A stretch of DNA of 44,073 nt from Variovorax sp. (lineage in GTDB: Bacteria > Pseudomonadota > Gammaproteobacteria > Burkholderiales > Burkholderiaceae_C): positions 1 to 44,073 of the forward strand of contig JANXTS010000049.1 of the NCBI GenBank assembly GCA_025352265.1, given 5' to 3'. Below are positions 42,230-44,073 of the stretch, one piece after another. Numbering within the stretch: the first letter of the stretch is position 1; each line of letters opens with the position of its first letter. The notes beneath the pieces were generated by a model. That model searched no databases. It was not told the DNA's origin and saw nothing but the letters and a program-made list of their open reading frames with translations. A program made the translations under genes and the position numbers.

Positions 42230-43945
42230 TCAAGCGCGCGCAAGCACGCGGTCGAACGCCGCACGAATCGCTCGCGCATCGGGTTGCCGCCAACGTGCAC
42301 ACACATGCTGGTCGGGCCGGAGCAGGTAGACAGTGCCGGCTTGCGCGTCATAGCGCTGCGCGGCGAGCACATGCGCATCGTCCAGCGGCAGACGAACGAC
42401 GTCGACCTGCACATCGGCTGCGGCCGCGCCCTCTGCAACAGCGCGCGCGCTTCGGTCAGCAGCGGCGCCATCGCCAAACACCAGCGCCGCGAAACTGCCG
42501 GTGCCTACGGCGCGCAGCAACCAGCCGGGTTCGCCTGCACCATCGCTATAGCCATCGCCGCCCCCATCCCCTGACGCGAGAGGCGCATCGGTTGCGACAG
42601 CCCCGGGCACCATGCGGCCTTCGAACACATCGCCTAGCGCATCCGCCGTGTTGAGCGGCGACGCATGCAAGGTGGCCGGCACCGACAGGCGCCCGCTGTT
42701 CACCAGCGTGCGCGCGAACGGATGCTTCTTTGCGAGCTGCAGCACGGCATCGCGGAACAGGCGACTCACCTCGCTCTTCGGCGTAATGAAGTCGGTGGCG
42801 CGCGTCGAGTTGAGGATGTTCTCATCGGCGGCAGCCTCTCGCTCGTCGGCGTAGCTGTCGAGCAGCGAATCGCTCGCGTGACCGCGCAGCACCGCGGCCA
42901 GCTTCCAGGCCAGGTTCTCCGCGTCCTGTACGCCCGAGTTGGCACCGCGCGCACCGAAGGGTGACACGCCATGGGCAGAGTCCCCAGCGAACAGCACGCG
43001 CCCGTGCCGAAAGCGCGCCATGCGCAGGCAAGAAAAGGTGTAGACGCTGGCCCATTCGAGCTCGAAGGGCGTGTCTTTCATGGCCGAGTTGGCAAGCAGC
43101 GCCTGCACGCGAGGGATGATGTTTTCCGGCTTCTTTTCTTCTTCGGGATCGGCGTCCCAGCCAAGCTGGAAGTCGATGCGCCAAACGTTGTCGGGCTGCA
43201 TGTGCAACAGCACGCTCTGGTTCGGATGAAACGCCGGATCGAACCAGAACCAACGCTCGGCCGGGCGATCGAGCTTCATCTTCACGTCGGCGATCAGGAA
43301 GCGGTCTTTGAATGTTCGACCCTGTGCCTCTTGCCCCACGAGCTGCCGCAGCATCGAACGCGATCCGTCGCAGGCTGCGACGTGATCGGCCGCGATGCGG
43401 TAATCGCCATCGGGCGTTTCGATCGTCAGCACCGCATGGTCGCCGGACTGCGTGATGCCTTTGACCTTGCTGCGCCAGCGAATGTCGATGAGCGGCAACG
43501 CAGCCGCGCGCTCTGCCAGGAAGCCTTCGACGTAGTACTGCTGCAGGTTGATGAAGGCGGGGCGCTCATGGCCGGGCTCAGGTTGCAGATCGAACTCGTA
43601 CACCTGCTCATCCTTGAAGAACACGCGCCCGAGTTTCCACGACACACCCTTCTCGACCATGCGGTCGCCGCAACCCAACCGGTCGAATATCTCCAGCGTG
43701 CGCTTGGCAAAACAGATAGCGCGCGAACCGGTCGAGAGGCAGTGATCGTTGTCGAGCAACACCACGGGGATGCGCTGTTGCGCGAGGTCGATCGCCAGTG
43801 CGAGTCCGACCGGGCCGGCACCGACGATGACGACCGGGTGCCGCGCCGGCGCATCAACGCCACCCATTTCGCTGTCGGCATCCTGATCCGGATGCCGAAC
43901 GTAGTCGAAGACTTGCCGTTGATAGTCGACCGGCGCCACGCTCAT
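42230..43945 (-). CDS. mhaA: Flavin-dependent aromatic hydroxylase, probable 3-hydroxyphenylacetate 6-hydroxylase MhaA
   Basis: A 571-residue class A flavoprotein monooxygenase. The FAD-binding fold starts PVVIVGAGPVGLALAIDLAQQ (about 38-58; given in part), the DG-type motif reads VAACDGSRSMLRQLVG, and the second FAD site is LFAGDSAHGVSPFGARGANSG, then DAENLAWKLAAVL. The C-terminal 130 residues form the thioredoxin-like domain of the MhpA/PheA group. In context with DUF2783, hmgA and fahA, it most likely makes homogentisate from 3-hydroxyphenylacetate with NAD(P)H and O2; 3-(3-hydroxyphenyl)propionate hydroxylase is the main alternative. ATG 43945 overlaps the upstream stop (ATGA); an in-frame GTG at 43963 is less likely. 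Confidence 0.8.
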   Translation of the reverse strand: MSVAPVDYQRQVFDYVRHPDQDADSEMGGVDAPARHPVVIVGAGPVGLALAIDLAQQRIPVVLLDNDHCLSTGSRAICFAKRTLEIFDRLGCGDRMVEKGVSWKLGRVFFKDEQVYEFDLQPEPGHERPAFINLQQYYVEGFLAERAAALPLIDIRWRSKVKGITQSGDHAVLTIETPDGDYRIAADHVAACDGSRSMLRQLVGQEAQGRTFKDRFLIADVKMKLDRPAERWFWFDPAFHPNQSVLLHMQPDNVWRIDFQLGWDADPEEEKKPENIIPRVQALLANSAMKDTPFELEWASVYTFSCLRMARFRHGRVLFAGDSAHGVSPFGARGANSGVQDAENLAWKLAAVLRGHASDSLLDSYADEREAAADENILNSTRATDFITPKSEVSRLFRDAVLQLAKKHPFARTLVNSGRLSVPATLHASPLNTADALGDVFEGRMVPGAVATDAPLASGDGGGDGYSDGAGEPGWLLRAVGTGSFAALVFGDGAAADRSARAVAEGAAAADVQVDVVRLPLDDAHVLAAQRYDAQAGTVYLLRPDQHVCARWRQPDARAIRAAFDRVLARA

Positions 43946-44073
43946 CCCTCCAACGTATTCCACATCTCCACATCCCGCTCGGCCGTCCAGATGCGCGGAT
44001 GGTCGTAGCCGGTGGCTTCGTCATAGGCGCGCGTCACGTCGAACGGCATGCAGTGATCGAAGATGACCCAGTG
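43942..44073 (-). CDS. C-terminal end of a gene continuing past the window, unrecognised
   Basis: The frame is open from the right edge and encodes the last 43 residues of a protein, ending at TGA overlapping the mhaA start. The text includes HWVIFDHCMPFDVTRAYDEA and TAERDVEMWNTLEG. This tail is too short to assign safely; a metallo-hydrolase-type enzyme of the same catabolic operon is one guess. Four-base coupling shows it belongs to the mhaAB-hmgA-fahA transcript. Confidence 0.6.
   Translation of the reverse strand, partial: HWVIFDHCMPFDVTRAYDEATGYDHPRIWTAERDVEMWNTLEG

Overview
The window is high-GC bacterial chromosome. Gene content (UvrA, Bug-type solute receptor, C-P lyase operon, HmgA/FahA, Burkholderiales-style Lys/Ala-rich DNA-binding protein) suggests a soil or plant-associated betaproteobacterium of the Comamonadaceae, Variovorax-like. 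That placement is inferred from gene style; no rRNA or tRNA gene is present to anchor it.

Layout. 1-483: 3' end of uvrA. 484-1249: degraded DNA with the remnant of a YtcJ-type amidohydrolase. 1246-3209: COG0523 GTPase and an EamA exporter. 3239-7407: promoter and a branched-chain-amino-acid-type ABC transporter (livHMGF) without its own binding protein, ending in an Asp/Glu/hydantoin-racemase-like gene. 7446-9346: DUF1275 membrane protein, a truncated DUF1272 protein and thioesterase TesB. 9386-17420: di-haem peroxidase and a block of exported phosphoesterases (two phospholipase C/acid phosphatase-type enzymes, one glycerophosphodiesterase, one tiny lipoprotein). 17609-19396: an EAL-CBS-GGDEF protein. 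19422-30242: a C-P lyase locus, phnGHIJKLM then phnCDE on the minus strand, with phnF, a DUF1045 2H phosphoesterase and phnN divergent. 30310-34349: an orphan periplasmic binding protein, DUF3616 protein, small hypotheticals and a DNA-binding protein joining a histone-H1-like tail to a ribbon-helix-helix-like domain. 34371-38069: beta-barrel protein, Bug receptor with FAD oxidoreductase, acyl-CoA thioesterase. 38094-39340: a PIN-domain toxin-like gene with an unusual 257-residue partner. 39390-44073: 3-hydroxyphenylacetate/homogentisate catabolism (mhaA-mhaB-hmgA-fahA) and the end of one more gene.

How it works together. From 10.8 to 30.2 kb the genes form a phosphorus-scavenging region: secreted enzymes release phosphate from phospholipids and glycerophosphodiesters, and PhnCDE with C-P lyase takes up and breaks phosphonates. 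Two copies of a GntR/HutC-type operator, one in the phnG/phnF gap and one just upstream of phnC, suggest PhnF controls both halves. At the right end, a two-component hydroxylase would make homogentisate, which HmgA and FahA then break towards fumarate and acetoacetate; maleylacetoacetate isomerase is not seen here.

Most worth following up: the PIN gene with its large antitoxin-tailed partner, the H1-tail/ribbon-helix-helix protein with a near-perfect palindrome at its promoter, the paired PhnF operators, the 2H phosphoesterase standing where PhnP would be expected, and a hairpin that hides the livG ribosome binding site.
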